A stretch of DNA of 64,000 bases from Circinella umbellata (Eukaryota; Mucoromycota; Mucoromycetes; Mucorales; Lichtheimiaceae). The notes beneath the pieces were generated by a model, which was given only the letters and a program-made list of their open reading frames with translations, had not been told where the DNA came from and did not search any database. Positions 44,431-59,140 of the stretch are shown in pieces. The stretch is taken from the NCBI GenBank assembly GCA_025093555.1, contig JAIWNF010000002.1:868001-932000 (forward strand), in the 5' to 3' direction. The position numbers and the translations under genes were made by a program. Positions within the stretch are counted from its first letter, which is position 1. Every line of letters starts with the position of its first letter.

Positions 44431-44608
44431 AAACTATCCTTATTATTATAAATGTATAATTGTATATCACTGGGTTTATTATTAAATGAATAAAAAATAA
44501 TGCTTCTTTTTATTATTATTGCGAATCTATACAAAAAGAGAGAGAGAATATGTGTTGTATGTGGGCATGTGTTTTTATATAATATAATTATAATACTTTT
44601 TTTTTTCT

Positions 44609-45098
44609 TTAGAACGGCAATGATGATTTTTGTTTTGCTGCTTCCTTGAGTTTGTCCTATTAAATAAAAAAAAAAATAAGTATCGTTTTCTCCAACTTTA
44701 TAAAAACGTGTGCTTATATCCAACACACATGTAAACAAAAATAAAAGTTTCCTTACCTCCTTCCAAGCTTGAATGGTTTCTGGCATTTTCTCGACATTTT
44801 TGCGAATTGTTTCTTGACGTTCTGCACGTGTACGTTCGTGTTTTTCGAGTTTGTTGGGTTTTGTTCGAAGGGGTTTTCGTGGTTGTACAGCGGGCAAGCC
44901 AATGGAAAGTGGATCGATACCTTGTTGAATGCATGCCTTGCGTAAATCATTTTGAACTCTTAAGCTAACCTGAGGAGGTCTCCAGAAACTCTTTTGTTTA
45001 GCTTCATTAAAAATGAATTGTGGTTTGACATCAGCTTCTGTTAATGGCTTTGTCAATCGTGCCAAGATTTGTTCTGAAAATACTCGTTTGCTAGCCAT
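44609..45098 (-). CDS. Probable mitochondrial large-subunit ribosomal protein mL59 (MRPL25-like)
   Basis: Two exons, 44757-45098 and 44609-44656, giving 129 residues. The pattern 'SFWRPPQVSLRVQNDLRKACIQQGI', then 'LPAVQPRKPLRTKPNKLEKHERTRAERQETIRKNVEKMP', matches what I recall of fungal mL59/MRPL25: a W..P..SLR.Q motif, then a Pro/Lys segment, then a basic helix. The N-terminus (MASKRVFSEQILARL) is basic and could serve as import signal. mL59 sits on the mitochondrial 54S subunit. Exon 2 codes for DKLKEAAKQKSSLPF and restores a basic C-terminus; reading through the intron would give an implausible Phe/Ile/Tyr-rich extension. The family call is moderate, the gene itself is secure. Confidence 0.65.
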
Positions 45099-45345
45099 GT
45101 TTTTTTGTTATATATTATTATTGTCGGTATAATAAATAAAAAAATGTAAAGGGAAAGTTTTTGTTTTCGTTTTTTGAAAGGTTGTGGACTTTGAAAAATT
45201 GACATATCGGGTTTGTTCCTTTTTTTAACCAACTCTCAGGGTGTAAAAATGTTTATTTTATTGTAGCCATAGTAACAATAAGTGGGATATTAATTTATTT
45301 AAATAATTACTTGAGAAAATACAATAGATAAAAATAATATCATAA

Positions 45346-47335
45346 TTATAATTTATAAATAAATCCTTTATCCTCTTGGTCTGTATAATCTCCATTTACA
45401 TCAAGTGGGGTTTCTGGTGGATTGGCCAATCGTTTCTTGTTTTCTTTCGCCATAAAATATCGTGTGACGATAAAACAGCAAAATGCAATTCCGTTTCCAA
45501 TACAGTAAATGATCATACCTATTTTATATGTAGGAGCTTCACGTTCGAGCATCACCTTTATTTATTAAAGCATTAGTTATCTATTAAAGAAGAAATAAAA
45601 TTGATTCATTTTTACCAATATAATAATTAAAAAAACTACTTACCAGTGGGCCAATGAAGTTTCCAACTGTGGTAAAAATAACAAGGAAGCTATTGTAAAA
45701 TATTTTTTTACTATATCCACTCACATTTGTACCAACCATACTTATGAACATCACACCGGCACCACCCATTGCCCAACTCAAATAGTAGCCCAATAATTTA
45801 ACAGAACCATGAGGAGCAGCTGCCAAAATAATAACACCCGTCAAGCTAACTAAACAAAAGAACATGCCAGTATATGCAATTTGTTGAATACGACGTGCAA
45901 TAATGGATGCTAAAATAATGAAAATTGCTGCGGCAAATCCACCAGGCATTTTCAAAAGTATGGATTCCGTTGGCTATATTATTATCAGTATTAGTGCTAT
46001 TATTTATTCTGGACAAAAGTAGCATATTTTCATGGAAAAAACAAGTATTTACCGTATAACTTCCAAGTGAACGAATAATCTGAGCACTAAAAACTAAAAG
46101 ACCACCATTTTGCATATTAATACAAACAGAAGCTAGACCGATTAGATATAAACGTGGTTCTTTCAAGGCTTCAAGAAAATGTCGGTATTTAATTTGTTTG
46201 TTTCGAATGACTGCATTATCTCTGGTTCGCTTGTCAACAATTTTGTGCTCTTCCTTTGTAAGTCGTAAAATCCATGACCGTGGATCGTCCAATAAGAAAA
46301 AGAAACACAGAATCCCAAGTACCACAGTAAAAGCACCAAATATAATATGGTTCCATCTATTATGATTGCGATTAGTATTAAGTAAAAGTAGGTATAGTTA
46401 ACACAACCCCAAATCGGTTTTTCTCATGATTATACACGACTCTTTCGTTATTATTACTCACCTCCACATCTGAAGACCCAGTCTAGGGCCTTCCATTTGA
46501 GATACACCTACAGCTACCAAATTTCCTAGTATCGAGCCAACTCCTTGGCACATGGTTACTACGCCGAAATAAAAGGTTTGTTCATCACGCCGATAAAGAT
46601 TTGGAACTATAATATAGATGCACGGAAGACATGTCGCCTCAAATACACCCAATAGGAAACGCAAGGCCAAGAGCTGTGGAAAAGTGTTTGCCAATGAAGT
46701 AAACAACATTACCTTTTATTATTATGGTATGCGTATATTTATAGATAATACTAATTAATTATTATTTTTATAGATGTTACGTATTGTGATAAAAATTATA
46801 ATATAATTAACTACTTACTAATCCAAAAAGGATAATCATGACACCAAGGTATCGTTTTATAGGTAACTTTTGAACCAAGATTTGGTTGAGTATTTGCATG
46901 ATCAAGTAACCCAAGAAAAAAATACTACCAAGCCAACTGAATTCTGACCCTGTAATATGCGTATCTTCATAAATACCTAGAACTGCACTGATTGCCAATG
47001 ATGACTTATCTGCGAACTATGATATAAATAATAATAATTACAAGTAATTCAGAATTTTATATTGGTACGTCGTATTGTAATTTCTATACATTAAACAGCA
47101 ATAATAAATATGGTGCATATATATATACCTGCACCATGACTATCCAAGTTACTAATGGAATAAAGGCAAGGTTGACCTTTCGGAGATACTTTTTTTCTGC
47201 TTCACTTTTGACATAACATGTCTGAAATATCACCCCTTTCTCGGTATCACTACCAGTATTTTGTGTTTCTACAGGATCGGCATGAATCACTTCAATCTTT
47301 TCATTTGTGCCTTCTGTTGATGTTGACTGGGACAT
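45346..47335 (-). CDS. MFS transporter, Dal5/allantoate permease (ACS) family
   Basis: Six exons in phase: 47129-47335, 46819-47016, 46462-46712, 46053-46356, 45644-45973 and 45346-45555, giving 499 residues. The layout is a cytosolic N-terminus of about 50 residues, about 12 membrane segments in two halves and a short acidic C-terminus. Family-type segments are 'LVTWIVMVQFADKSSLAISAVLGIYEDT' (TM1 and loop), 'EATCLPCIYIIVPNLYRRDEQT' (the Dal5/ACS-type loop after TM4, with R-x-E-Q), 'QGVGSILGNLVAVGV' and, in the second half, 'LLVFSAQIIRSLG' and 'LLGYYLSWAMGGA'. Such permeases take up organic anions such as allantoate, ureidosuccinate or vitamins; the substrate cannot be told from sequence. A decayed relative lies at 992-2490. 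The start is the Met of a 69-codon first exon with GT directly in phase. Confidence 0.87.
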
Positions 47336-50300
47336 AGTTATTATTATTTTTAAATGTTGTGAAAACCAAATACGGGAAACAATAAATAAAAAAGAACAAG
47401 AATTGGGAAAAATAAATTATACGAAAGAAATGATCATGTTTCGTGAATATATATATTTATTTTTGTATCAAATTATTATAATAGTAACAATCGAGTAGTC
47501 GTCTATCTTTTGTTACTTTTTTTTTGTTGATCTTCTGTTCTTCCCATCATGATTTTGGTTCGTAAAAAAATATTTCTCACAAGTGACCTTCTGTATATAT
47601 ACTTCGCCAGCGTTGTGTCCCCCCCCCCACTTTTTCAGTTTTTCGATCCACTAAATAAGAAAGACACTTACTACCATTTTGAGTATATTTTTTTAATACA
47701 TAAAAAAGAATAAAACGCTTTGACTTTCTTCTTTCAATTATCTCTGATAGATTAAGACACCTCGCGGAATTTTGTCGAATTTATATAAGCAATTATAAAA
47801 ATAAAACGCAATGACTTTTATCATAATATTACAGAATAAAAATTTATCTCTGTAAAAGAAATAAAACCCATCATGTTGGATAAAAAAAATATGTATATGT
47901 TATGATAGTAATAAACGTATTGTCAAAGTCATGCGCTGTGAAAGAACGTCGAGAATTTACGGCGTTTTTTTTTTTTTTCAAAAAAAAAAAAAAAAAAATA
48001 AGCGTGAGAAGTGAAAAAAAAATTAGTTACCGGTTAACAGGTCAAAATCAGAATGAGGAGCTAATTTATAAAAAGACTTTGCTGGTAGTGATGGCGCAAT
48101 TTATTCCCAATGGTGCGTAATAATAAATATCTGTGAGTTTTTAGATGTCAAGCAACATAGGATAAAAAGGTGAATGCTAGTCATGGTAGCATAGTAACAT
48201 GTTATTGTTCCCATCTTTGACAGGTTCATGATATTTGAAGTACGTAAGATAATATGACCATCGATGGTATATGAATAGTAATTTTTTTTATTTACATAGT
48301 CTACTATAATCAGCTATTGAATCTGCTTATGAATCGTGTCCATTAATTTATTACATAGTATTCTACTTATACAGTCGCATTTTTCTCTTATGTATATAGA
48401 TATGTAGGAATGCTTCTTAGCAAGAACCTATTTCAGTATACGTTCGACTGCTGGGATTTGTAGTGCCACATTATTATTGCATTGTCAAAAAGAATATCGC
48501 GATATTCGAACTAAGCTTATGGACACCGAACAGTAGTGGTATATCAATCATTTTCCCAAAAGAACACAAAGAACTCGTGATGTCAGATCTGGAAAAAGCA
48601 GCTGTGAATATATTGGATTCATGAGAAAAAGTAGATAAGGATGACAAATTCTAGATAAGTACAAAATAAAGTTACTTAATAATATTATTAACCTTTTTTC
48701 CTGGTCCTCAATAGATTTTTATTGTTACTCACAAGGTATATTTTAAGTGGTGGTCATATTAGAGAGCTCAATAATATACAGTACACTGAAAGTAAATTAT
48801 AATAGACACTCATAAATCTTCTTTCAACAAAGTCTTTTTTGGACCATAAGACCTTTAATTAATTTATGAATCGCGCCTCATTTGATAATTTTATGAAGGC
48901 TGTATAAGATTAATTAACATATATAGCTTTTATTTTATTATGTTTTACTAGTCAAAAAGGAATATTATTATGAACCTCTCTGTCTGAAAGAGAAATCCGT
49001 TTACTGTACATATACAGAAAAAACATGATTTTTTTATACGTATACCCGACAAAGTAACTAAATCAAATACAAAATAAGTTAGAGATATCAATCGACGGAG
49101 TGGTCCTATTCTTATATTGTTGACAGCTACTTATATAGCGCGAAACATAAATATAAGAAAATATGGCGACAATGACTTTTTTACTGTATTGTGTTATCGT
49201 ATCCTTCTTATCATATAGTTTAATAGTTACATCTCTTACGTAGAACATAAAAGGTTATATGGGCAGAGATACGTAATATTACATAAATATTACGTAGTAT
49301 CATGAAGATTTATTTATGGTATATTGCGCTAGATATCATCAATATAACAAATAAAACGGACGATAATTACAATATGTAAATGTAGAAAACGATAAATAGC
49401 ACAAAAGAAAAAGAAGACATGTACGTATATAACTCGATAAACGTTCTCTTTATCGCTAACTTACCTCATCACAAATATATCGTTAAAAACAGAGATTAAA
49501 AATCTCTTTATATATATAATTTTGCTCTGATTATTTTTGTACATATATAACTGTGGATGCGGGTCATATAACAATATATATAGTTTATATAGATAATTCA
49601 TTATATATTCGAGTCTGCTTAGGTTTTTCGCTTAGTGTTCCTCCAAATATTATTTATAGATAGGATATAATGAGCCTGTCATATGTGGTGCTTGCTGGTA
49701 TAGACTTGCCACATTAATGAATGTTTAACTTTGAATAATGGATTTTTTTTTATTTTGACTCCCATCTACATTTTCAAGTACAAAGGTTGTATTATCACTT
49801 TTCAAACTACAGAGTTACTTTATATTTTGAAGATGTATTTATTTATTTTTCAAAGCTCATTTTGCTATTTTAATGTTACGTACCTAAAGATAAATGGCTT
49901 TTAATTGATGGGGGTAGTATTATAATATTAAACGCCATCAAACATTTATATATAGATAAACTTTTTGCCTAATTTTATAAGTAATGGCTGTCAAACTTTT
50001 GTGTTACAATAAATATATGTCTTTGTTTTTTATTAAGTTTCACATGTAAAACTTAAAGAACAGCCATTGTCAACAATGTCGAGGAATGTGGCGTGATGAA
50101 AAAAAATTAATGTACAGTAGATCTCATGTGCACATACAGTACATGATTTTTTTAATCGATCCATGTTAGATTTGAGTGATAATATCATTTCAAGCGAATA
50201 CATTTTAAATTTAATTTTTAATTATAGCTATAAAAGTACTTTAAGAACATAGCATATTCGGAGAAGCTCTTTCTGTGGGTACTTAAAATGCTTTCATCTA

Positions 50301-51559
50301 TATGGAGCAAATATACAAGTGTACGCTAGGTAGTTATAAATAGAGGGCACAAATTTTATATTCCTTGATATATTCGCAACTCTTGAATTCAGCCAAACTT
50401 GAAGCGTGTGTGCGATGCAGCTTTTGAACAAGAGCAGTACTTTGACACCACTTAATATATTGAACGCACTGAACATGTAATTGCTAAAGTCTTCAATTGG
50501 CGGGTTGAATAACACACTCAATAATCGAAGTGCATGCTGGAGAACAAAATGATGCAACTTTTGTTTTTACATAATAACTATTTATCTTCCAGAAATGGCG
50601 TAATGTGAAAACATAAACAGTGAGCCGAATATACTAATAAGTAGGCATGAAATTGAAATTAACGAGGGAGCAGAAGTATAAAATTATGAATCGTAAAAAT
50701 GAGAACTAGATTCGATCTTGCTCCGCGAAAGTAAAATTGGGGGGTGAGGATGTCGTGAAAAGTAATAGACCAATGTTTAGGGCAGACGAAGAATAATAAT
50801 GCAGACATGCCCATATTGTTGGGGGTGGAGGAGTTTTAGGACTCTCTTCAGATCTTTTTTTGTGTTACATCAATTACTTTTTTTCCCTCACTAACAATTG
50901 TTTTACTTTGCCCCCTTTTGTGTTGGATCGGAAAAGGGGAAACTTTTGTATTAATGAAAGGATTGTTCACCTTCTCTAAAAGAAATCGAATTATTAATTG
51001 GCGTCGACGTACCATATGTATGTATAACCTATTAAATGACAAATAAGAAAATAATAGCAAAAGCAATGATAAGGAGGAAAAAAAAATATTAACAAATAAT
51101 AATTATTCTGTTGGATTAAGGTTCGATCAAAAAAAGAGAGGTAGGGAAAAAGTGAGTGGTGTGACGCAAACCACTCGGTCTTTTCCACCTTAGCAACCGG
51201 TGTTTGGATTTCCAGTTACCATTACTCTACAAAAGTCATCTTACCAGTACTAGCAGAGATTGTTGGCTGTTGTACGTGCGCTCTCAACTTGTAGTTGTGT
51301 GGCACTTTTTTTTATACTTTTCCTGTCAGTTAACAAAGAAAAAAGAAAGGAGAATAATATAAAACACGAAAATATACTACAAACTATCACCGTTACGACT
51401 ATTACTTGTCACTACTGCCACTACTTTTACTACTGCCACTATCTCTATACATATACGCACGCACGTTTTAAAAGTAGAACAAGAAAAAGTGGAGCTTACG
51501 ACTTCTTTTTTCTATAATTCAATTGGAACAAGACAAGAAAAAAAAACTTGGATGCCTTG
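47336..51559. other. 4.2 kb gene-free region
   Basis: No supportable gene on either strand, in contrast to the compact neighbours. It is AT-rich, with a C-run near 47620, poly-T/poly-A runs at 47967-48000 and many TATATA stretches (49500-49620). A faint coding-like relic lies at about 48485-48640 (+, 'KEYRDIRTKLMDTEQ', stop, 'WYINHFPKRTQRTRD'), not assigned. The last ~400 bp should be the MED13 promoter. Confidence 0.5.
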
Positions 51560-54500
51560 ATGCTTACCGATTCAAGCTTAACCAATATATTTCTCGTGGT
51601 AAGCTAGTCTTTTTTCTTTTCAAGCGAAAAAAAGGGTTACATATTAAGAAAGCTACAAGTAAAAAAAGGCCATTGACCTTTTTTTCTTCTTTTTATAACG
51701 ACGATCATATAGGGCGGTGTGTCTCAGATTCGGTACAGAGTATACTGTCAGGAATGCAAACAATCGCAATTGGTAGACTTATTAAAAAACGGGACTAGTA
51801 ATAATGATAATAGTCCTTCTTCGACGGCTGGTGATGACCTTAACAAGCATCTTATACAAGCATTCCGTCAACTCGCTCTATTGAACATACCATGCACGTG
51901 GCGTGTTGCAACGCAACAAGAAGAACAAGTGACACTTGAGCTTTGGGTATTTTGGTTTGATGATCGTCATACAGGTGAAATTGATGATAATCCATATTTA
52001 CATAATCTCGAAGGTAAATATAAGGGGATTGGCTGCTGTTCTGTAATTACGATCAAAATGATGAAGAACGGCTAATTTGAAGTGGATTTATTATCATTAT
52101 ATAGAAATAAAAATGGGATCATTTACATGGGAAAGTGCAATTGCAAAAAGTTTATCACCTACAGCATCACCATGTACACCATCCACAAGTGTTAGTAGTT
52201 CAGTATTAAGTGTATCACTCGAATATCAATTGTTCATTAGATCCATCAAAAACTTAATACGAGCGTAAGTTTGATTTCTTAAACTGGTTAAAATTTAAAT
52301 GTATAACACTAATGTCGTTCTTCTCTCTTTCTTTTCATTTATTAGATCAATGATACAAAAAGGAGCAGTGCCCCTAGGCGAGTTTTTCATTTTTCCATCC
52401 ACGTTTATTGAAAGCGATGTTTGCTCCGATATCTTATCCATAACACCAGATCTATCTGTCGCTTCACTTCTCACTTGTACATATAACATTTATTTGACAA
52501 ATACCAATCTTGTTGTACAACCAGACATTCACAGGATGAGGCTTCGTCCACTTATAACACGTGACTTAGATATACCTGGATCTTCAGGTACACACATTAA
52601 ATTCTTCAGTACATATTTATTTTATATATTTTTAAGCATGGATAACGTAATTTAACCTTAAAAATATTTAAATTTTTTATTCTCTTTTAGTGATCACTTC
52701 TCCATACGGTGAACAAGCAACTATTATTCAATCAAAACACGACATTTCACCTTCATTGGAAGATCAAACATTACGGCATTGGTCATCATTACTCGATATA
52801 CCCCTTCCTCCACAACAACACTTTAATTATAAAACTCCTCATAGTCATCATCATAATCATCATAGTTACCAACAAAGTTATCATACACCTATAATTAGCC
52901 ATAGCAGTATAAATACTAGTAGCAAAAAACATCAAGTTCATCATCGTCATAATCATCAATCACTACCTCATCTTGTTCCACTTCGTATGTCAAGTGGCGA
53001 TATTGTACTTTATCCAACCCATCTCACATATATTCCTACATCTTCATCTATTTCCCCCGTCAGCATTGGTGGTATGAATGGAATTCTGGGTTATAACCAA
53101 GGTTATGCCGAAGACCTTGGTGAGAAATGGAGTCGGTGGGCATGGTCAGATCAAATTAAAGAATATGCTCGGCGGAATCGACCGGCACCTCATCCGGAAG
53201 ATAATGATGACGGTGATCAAAATAATAATTTTTGGGATTATGGAAGTCCCAAGATGAGTGTAACATCAGCCGTTTTGGATAATTTATCAATTGCAGAAAC
53301 AAGCAATAACTTTTCGAGTGATGTGTTACAAAAGGCATTAAAGGAACAGGTTGGATCGAGCCCCATTATGGTATCCAAAGCTGTAGCTACACCTGTAAGT
53401 GCTTCAGGTCCATCTAAAAGTGAATCGAACGATAATGATTCTCTCAACAACAACAACAATGGCATTAGTAATAATAATAGCAACATGAATAATGTTGCTA
53501 CTCCATCCTCATCATCATTAATGCCTGAAACTGATAAGAATCGAGCAGAACAATATCAACACCAATCACAATTATCTGTTGCCGATTTTGCAAAATTGAA
53601 TTTTGGTAATCAGGTTGATGAAGAGCAACAACACCAAATGGAAGAAGGAGGGGTTGGATCAGATGATCAGGTGCCTGAAAGTGTACTTACTTCTAATTCA
53701 CATCAACAGCAACAACAGCAACAAGAAGATATATCTACTACCAATACCAACATTAATGAGAACGTATTACAAACACAAACAGCACAACAAGTGCCACAGC
53801 AACAGCAAACTCTCACCCCAGCTCCCAATAATAATGCTAGTATACCATTAACTGACTCGTCAGTGTTATTATCTGGAGTATCTTCCATGGTAATGAACTC
53901 GAGTGATCCATCAGCGTCTTCTCCAACACCTATTCCTGCAGCAGATGATGGATTTGGATTTCGTTTTGGAATTGATGGATTGGACGGGGCTGATAACGTA
54001 TATGGTACTGATGTAGCATCGAATCGTTGGGGTGATCCTATGGAAGATCTCGATAATTTGGATTTTAACGTGACAGAAGAAGATTTTGACTTTTTCGAAA
54101 CTCCGTCAATTAAACAAGAAAATACCGCTCCTGTAACAACAACAACAGTACCAACGACTGTTGCATCAGTAGCAGAAGCCACGACGCTATTCGATACCAA
54201 TACTAAGAGTGATAATGGACTTGGAGAATCAACATTGACGAATATCTCTCAAGACCAGCAACAACAGTCCAGTGTAAATAATGATACATTGATGTATATG
54301 GGTTTATCAGATGTTGGAAACGAAGAGTTAAATTTGGATGTGCTTTTCAGTAAAGGTGGAATTTTGGATGAGTCCTTGATGATCTCGGATACAACTGGGC
54401 AAACAGCAGCGCCTACTGATTCAATTAAAATTGAAAATGGGGCTATTGATGAAGAGCAGCAATACGAATCAACAATTGGCGATGATCCATTGGAGTTATC

Positions 54501-57500
54501 TATGGGAGCTGATAATACCACCAGTACTAACACTGTTGATCAAGAAGAAAAGCAAGAACATGATGATATTAAGCCAACAATGATGATACCTTCATCGCCC
54601 ATTTTAGGAATTGAAGCAAAAGCCGAGCAACGGTTTGTTCCACCTCAATTTGCACCCATCAAATTCTCAGAAGGTGTCAATGACTCCAAATATTCTGATG
54701 GTGGTAAATTCATGTATATGCCTACATCAAAGGACGATGAAAAGACACTGGCAAAACAACGGAACAGACTAAAGAGGGATAATTATCGTCCAGATTATGT
54801 ACCACGATTACGTAAGCGGCCGCGAATCAAGGGACAACAACGTAGAAATGGATCGCCTACAACCCCTGTGCAGACTTCCACATCCCTTTTTATGTATCGG
54901 CCAACACCAGCAGCTAGTGATAAAACTTCAACTCAATTACAGACAATACCTACTATAAAAGAAGAAGTAGCTAACACCACTACAGTGACTAATGAGGAAG
55001 AAGATATGAGTAGTGATAGTGATGAAACTTCATCGACGTCAACAGTATCGAATGATAGTGCTTATTCAAGTAACAAAAGTGGCAATGATGAACCAGATTG
55101 GTGGACGGTAACAATGAATACCACACAAAAAATTATATCCAGTCAATTTTTCAAAAGACGACAACAACAACAAATGACGAACATTAAACAAATGTCGTAT
55201 GAATTTGATAATCCGTTTCCAAATACAACAGCATATGGTTTATTAATACCAAAAAACATTCAAGATTTAGAAAATTCTCAAGAAGATCTTAGGGTATTGG
55301 ACTATTTGTGTCAACAAGTTGTAATGGGTGGATATCCATTTACAAATGGCATAACAGCGATATCGGCAAATGGAGGTGAAGTACCGCGAGATGAATCATC
55401 GGCTGTATTAGTATCACGTCGAAGAGCTCTTTTACAGCGCCATCAAGGAGGTTCGTATAAAAAATGTCTAATTTAATTTTTAGTCGAATAATTTATCTGA
55501 TAATTTTTTTTTCAATTTATTCTAGATGTAATGCATGTGCCATCGATGGCAAGTGATTATGATAAGGTTACACAAGAGTTTAGAGGTGTGTTGGGCGATC
55601 TTTTTGATCACACTAAAATCATGACTGATAATATGGACCAGATGGGTGTTATGCCAAGTACAGTAACTGTCAAAGGCCCTCTTAGCGTTCAGCAATATTA
55701 TGATCTATCGGGTAAATTGTCTGTAATATATATATAAGGTAGAGGAGAAGAGATGATATGTTTACTGAATACTGTTGTATAAAAAACAATAGAAACGAGC
55801 CAGGCACAAACCAAATATGGAAAATATCAAGTAAAAAAGCGACGACCTGCAGAACCCAATCTGGATACACTAGCAGTGCCAAATATCGTAGTGAGTCGAC
55901 AAGATGAATTCCTTGAAGGGTCACCGAAACTGGTCACATTTTGGGAAAAATTACGACTGGAACCTTATTCTGCTCGAAAGAACATTCGTTATTTTGCCGT
56001 GTATCCTAGCAATGAGCAGCTGGAACCTATATGTACTCAGTTTTTCAAAGGCTTGAGCACACTTTATGAAACATGTCATTTAGGTGTGCATCAGCCTGGA
56101 AGCATCGGGTCTTACCGTCGTGGTCTTGTACCTGTGCCTTTGCTACGTAAGTATTCAAACAATCAAGTGGAAATGATGGAAGAAAAAAAAGACAATTCAA
56201 AGAGAAAAATCGACTTTATGTTTTCTAACAACCTTGATTAAAACTATTAACTTTTTTACTTATAGCTGAATCAATGGATGAAACGTGGATCGAACGTCAG
56301 CTAAAAAGCTATAGTGCAGAATGCCAAAACCTTGGATCCGCACTTGGTGGAGCCATGGCTGAAAACATGCATATTGTGATTTATATTGTTAACCCAACAC
56401 ATAGTTTATCATCGAATCTTGAACTAAGTCGATGTTTCCACAAACTTATGATTGCATATCATGCAGCGTCCATGGGTATGTCCGTTTCTCATGAACGACG
56501 TGCGCGACTTGTGTTTCAACTAATACCCTTGGAGCATATTCTTCGATCATCATCGTTTGGTGGTTACCCTAATTTCGGACTTAAGGATATTGCATTTTCA
56601 GTATATAGCAAATGCCACTCTGTTGTAGGCAGGAACCATACATCACAGGTAAAATGCAATTTTTTGTTTTCAGAAACTACTTTTTGACTAAAAAAGTGTT
56701 AATGTTTATTAACAAATTTAACTTTTTCTTTTCATTATTCAAAAAATAATATATAGTCTGGCATGGAGGATACCCGGCCAGCAACAACAATATATTCACC
56801 ACCATTCATTCTGGCCAAACAAATACCCGATTCGATTAACTACTCCTTGAAAAACGACACTATCCATTCATTTCCTACCATCATGGATCAAAACGCTACA
56901 TTACATATGGCATACTGCTTTAGTTTGGATCGACAATGGATGATATTAGTATGGACGGATAATCAAGGTGAAATGCTGGAATTTTCTGTGATTCATACCA
57001 TGGACAAGCCATTATCTCATACAATTGAGGAAGCGTGGCAACGATCCAAAGATTTAGCTCAATCTACAGGATTTCCATGGACGTTTGTAATAGCCAAAAT
57101 AGGATTAATGTTTGAAGCTGAATTGCAAGCATGGATTGACGTCATACCTAGTGCAGATGAAAAGGTGGCTATTATATCAGTTGATATTGATTCCGCGTTA
57201 CAGGTTCATTTAAATAATAATAGTGGAAACAATATGACTCAGCAGCAGCAAGTACCTGTAATGGACTATCCACAAACTCCCGGTTCATCAGCTAACACTC
57301 CTACACCAGAAACGTTTAGTGCACCGGGAGTAGCTTCAACAGCAACGACACCATTGGGAACACCATCTGTATCTACACCGACTGGAACAACAATCCGACC
57401 AACGAGTAATTCAATAATGGATTCTAGTAGTGATGGAAATGGTGAAATAAAAGCTTTATTATTAAATCATCGAGTCGCTTATTCTAAACTTCGAACGCAT

Positions 57501-57893
57501 GTAACTCAAGGTATCATCAGTGCTATGTCTACAACGGCACCAACCAGCGAAGAAAATAATAATGCTGATCAAAACGAGCAAGATCATTGGATGTTACCGT
57601 TGGCAACAGGGTATTTGATTTGTTCAACACCTAAGACGGAAAATCCGTGCAGAGAGCAGTTCAATAGTAAGCCATTGGTAATGGATATTCATCTAGTGTA
57701 TAATCAAACAAATCATTTACCTTACAGTACATTAAGAGATATTATCAAACGATACCATGCTCTTTCATTTGTTTCTATGACACCTTCCAGTTCAAGCAAT
57801 TGTTTACCATTACATTTAGTTATTGCCGAGCGACTGGAACGTATTCTTCTTGTTGTGAATACAGCCTCTTCTACTACTACCTCAAATTTCTAA
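51560..57893 (+). CDS. MED13: MED13/SRB9, Mediator CDK8-module subunit
   Basis: Nine exons in phase: 51560-51598, 51713-52013, 52105-52264, 52346-52587, 52691-55450, 55526-55711, 55793-56146, 56266-56648 and 56757-57893, giving 1853 residues. MED13 links the CDK8-cyclin C-MED12 kinase module to core Mediator and blocks its contact with RNA polymerase II. The N-terminus MLTDSSLTNIFLV, then 'IRYRVYCQ', 'IPCTWRVAT' and 'LELWVFWF', fits the MED13 N-domain (about 1-300). A long Ser/Asn/Gln/Asp-rich disordered region follows (about 380-1070). The PIWI-like module includes 'FWEKLRLEPYSARKNIRYF' (Trp1280) and 'YPNFGLKDIAFSVYSKC'. The C-terminal domain runs from about 1476 to 'LPYSTLRDIIKRYHALSF' and 'CLPLHLVIAERLERILLVV'. 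Exon 1 codes for only 13 residues. Length lies between yeast and human forms. No lesions seen. Confidence 0.94.
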
Positions 57894-59140
57894 CTAATTT
57901 ACCTTTCCTTTCCTTTCTTTTTATTGTTCTTTTTAATTTTGCATGTGTATTTAACATTTTTTCTCACATACTGCTGGTATTTTACTTTGTACATTTCCCC
58001 TCCACACTTTCAAATCCCGTCGCCCCTTCTTTCCACAACGTTACAATCATACTACATCCAAGTAATTCATTCATCAATGATCACCCTTTATTTCAATTAT
58101 TTAATCTTGCGTTATCATTTTTATTCTTTTATATATGGTGTAGAAAACACAAATTAGTTCGTTGATGTGCATGACAATACTAACTTTCTTGTCATAAGCA
58201 CGTTGAATAATATATACGTATTGAAGTTAGAGAATCCGGTTTTACTCACTGTTTACTACATAGGCATGTACACATAAGAGTTCACAATTGTGATTATGCT
58301 CTGACTAAAATGATCGGGGTGCAATATTTTTATACCTGATACGTATAGTGAGTATTGTAGTACTATTAATCAAGCAGTTAGTGCTTTTTAGTAATAACCA
58401 ACGAAAAGGTTGTAATAACCTGCATGATAAGAATGACAACTTCTCTTACTCTTTGTAAAGTCTCAGAAGCACAGGCTGACAATTGTCCCAAAAAGGTTAA
58501 ATGTACGTATAAGATGTCATGATTAATCATTCATTCTTATTCTTTTATTCTTTTACATACGTATATGCATCTCCTAACTTTTTCTTGGCTCATTATATTA
58601 CGTATACATTACTACTGTGTTTTATTTACGGTAATAAGGAAGAATATATATATGTTTTGCATCGTAAAAAAACCGCCTGCATGATTTCATTAGAATATCT
58701 CCAGCTGTTTTTTTGTTAGAAAACATCGCGCTCATCAGATGAAAATTAATAAATAAAGGCAGCAAACTGTTCCCCCCTAAACATAAGCATATTTAAACAT
58801 GTGATAAAACAAATCAATGGGATTAGATTCACATAAATGGAGCGACAACTGTCCTATTTAAAAAACTCCGCTATTTAAAAGGGGGTTTGTTGATCAGTAA
58901 AAAACGCCTACCCGATGCATGATCAATATCGTACAGATTTATATATCTTCTGTTTATTTTACATTAATTTCCCTTCTTTCTTTTATTAATATAAATACCA
59001 ACGGCTACTGCTTTAGAAAATAAACGGAAAGGTATGTGTTTATATATATGGGACTCATAAAATGTTAGTTGCCTCGTATTACTTGGTATATTAAATGACT
59101 TTGATTAACAATAATATTTATTGCTGTCGTCAGAAATAAA
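57894..59140. other. Intergenic region
   Basis: 3' flank of MED13 (T-rich) and promoter of the transporter at 59141. Short open frames in the T-rich 3' flank are poly-Phe/Leu artefacts. No gene supported. Confidence 0.5.

Noticed and set aside
53703..54200. Minus-strand frames opposite MED13 exon 5
   Set aside because: Shadows of the Asn/Gln/Ser-rich linker on the plus strand.
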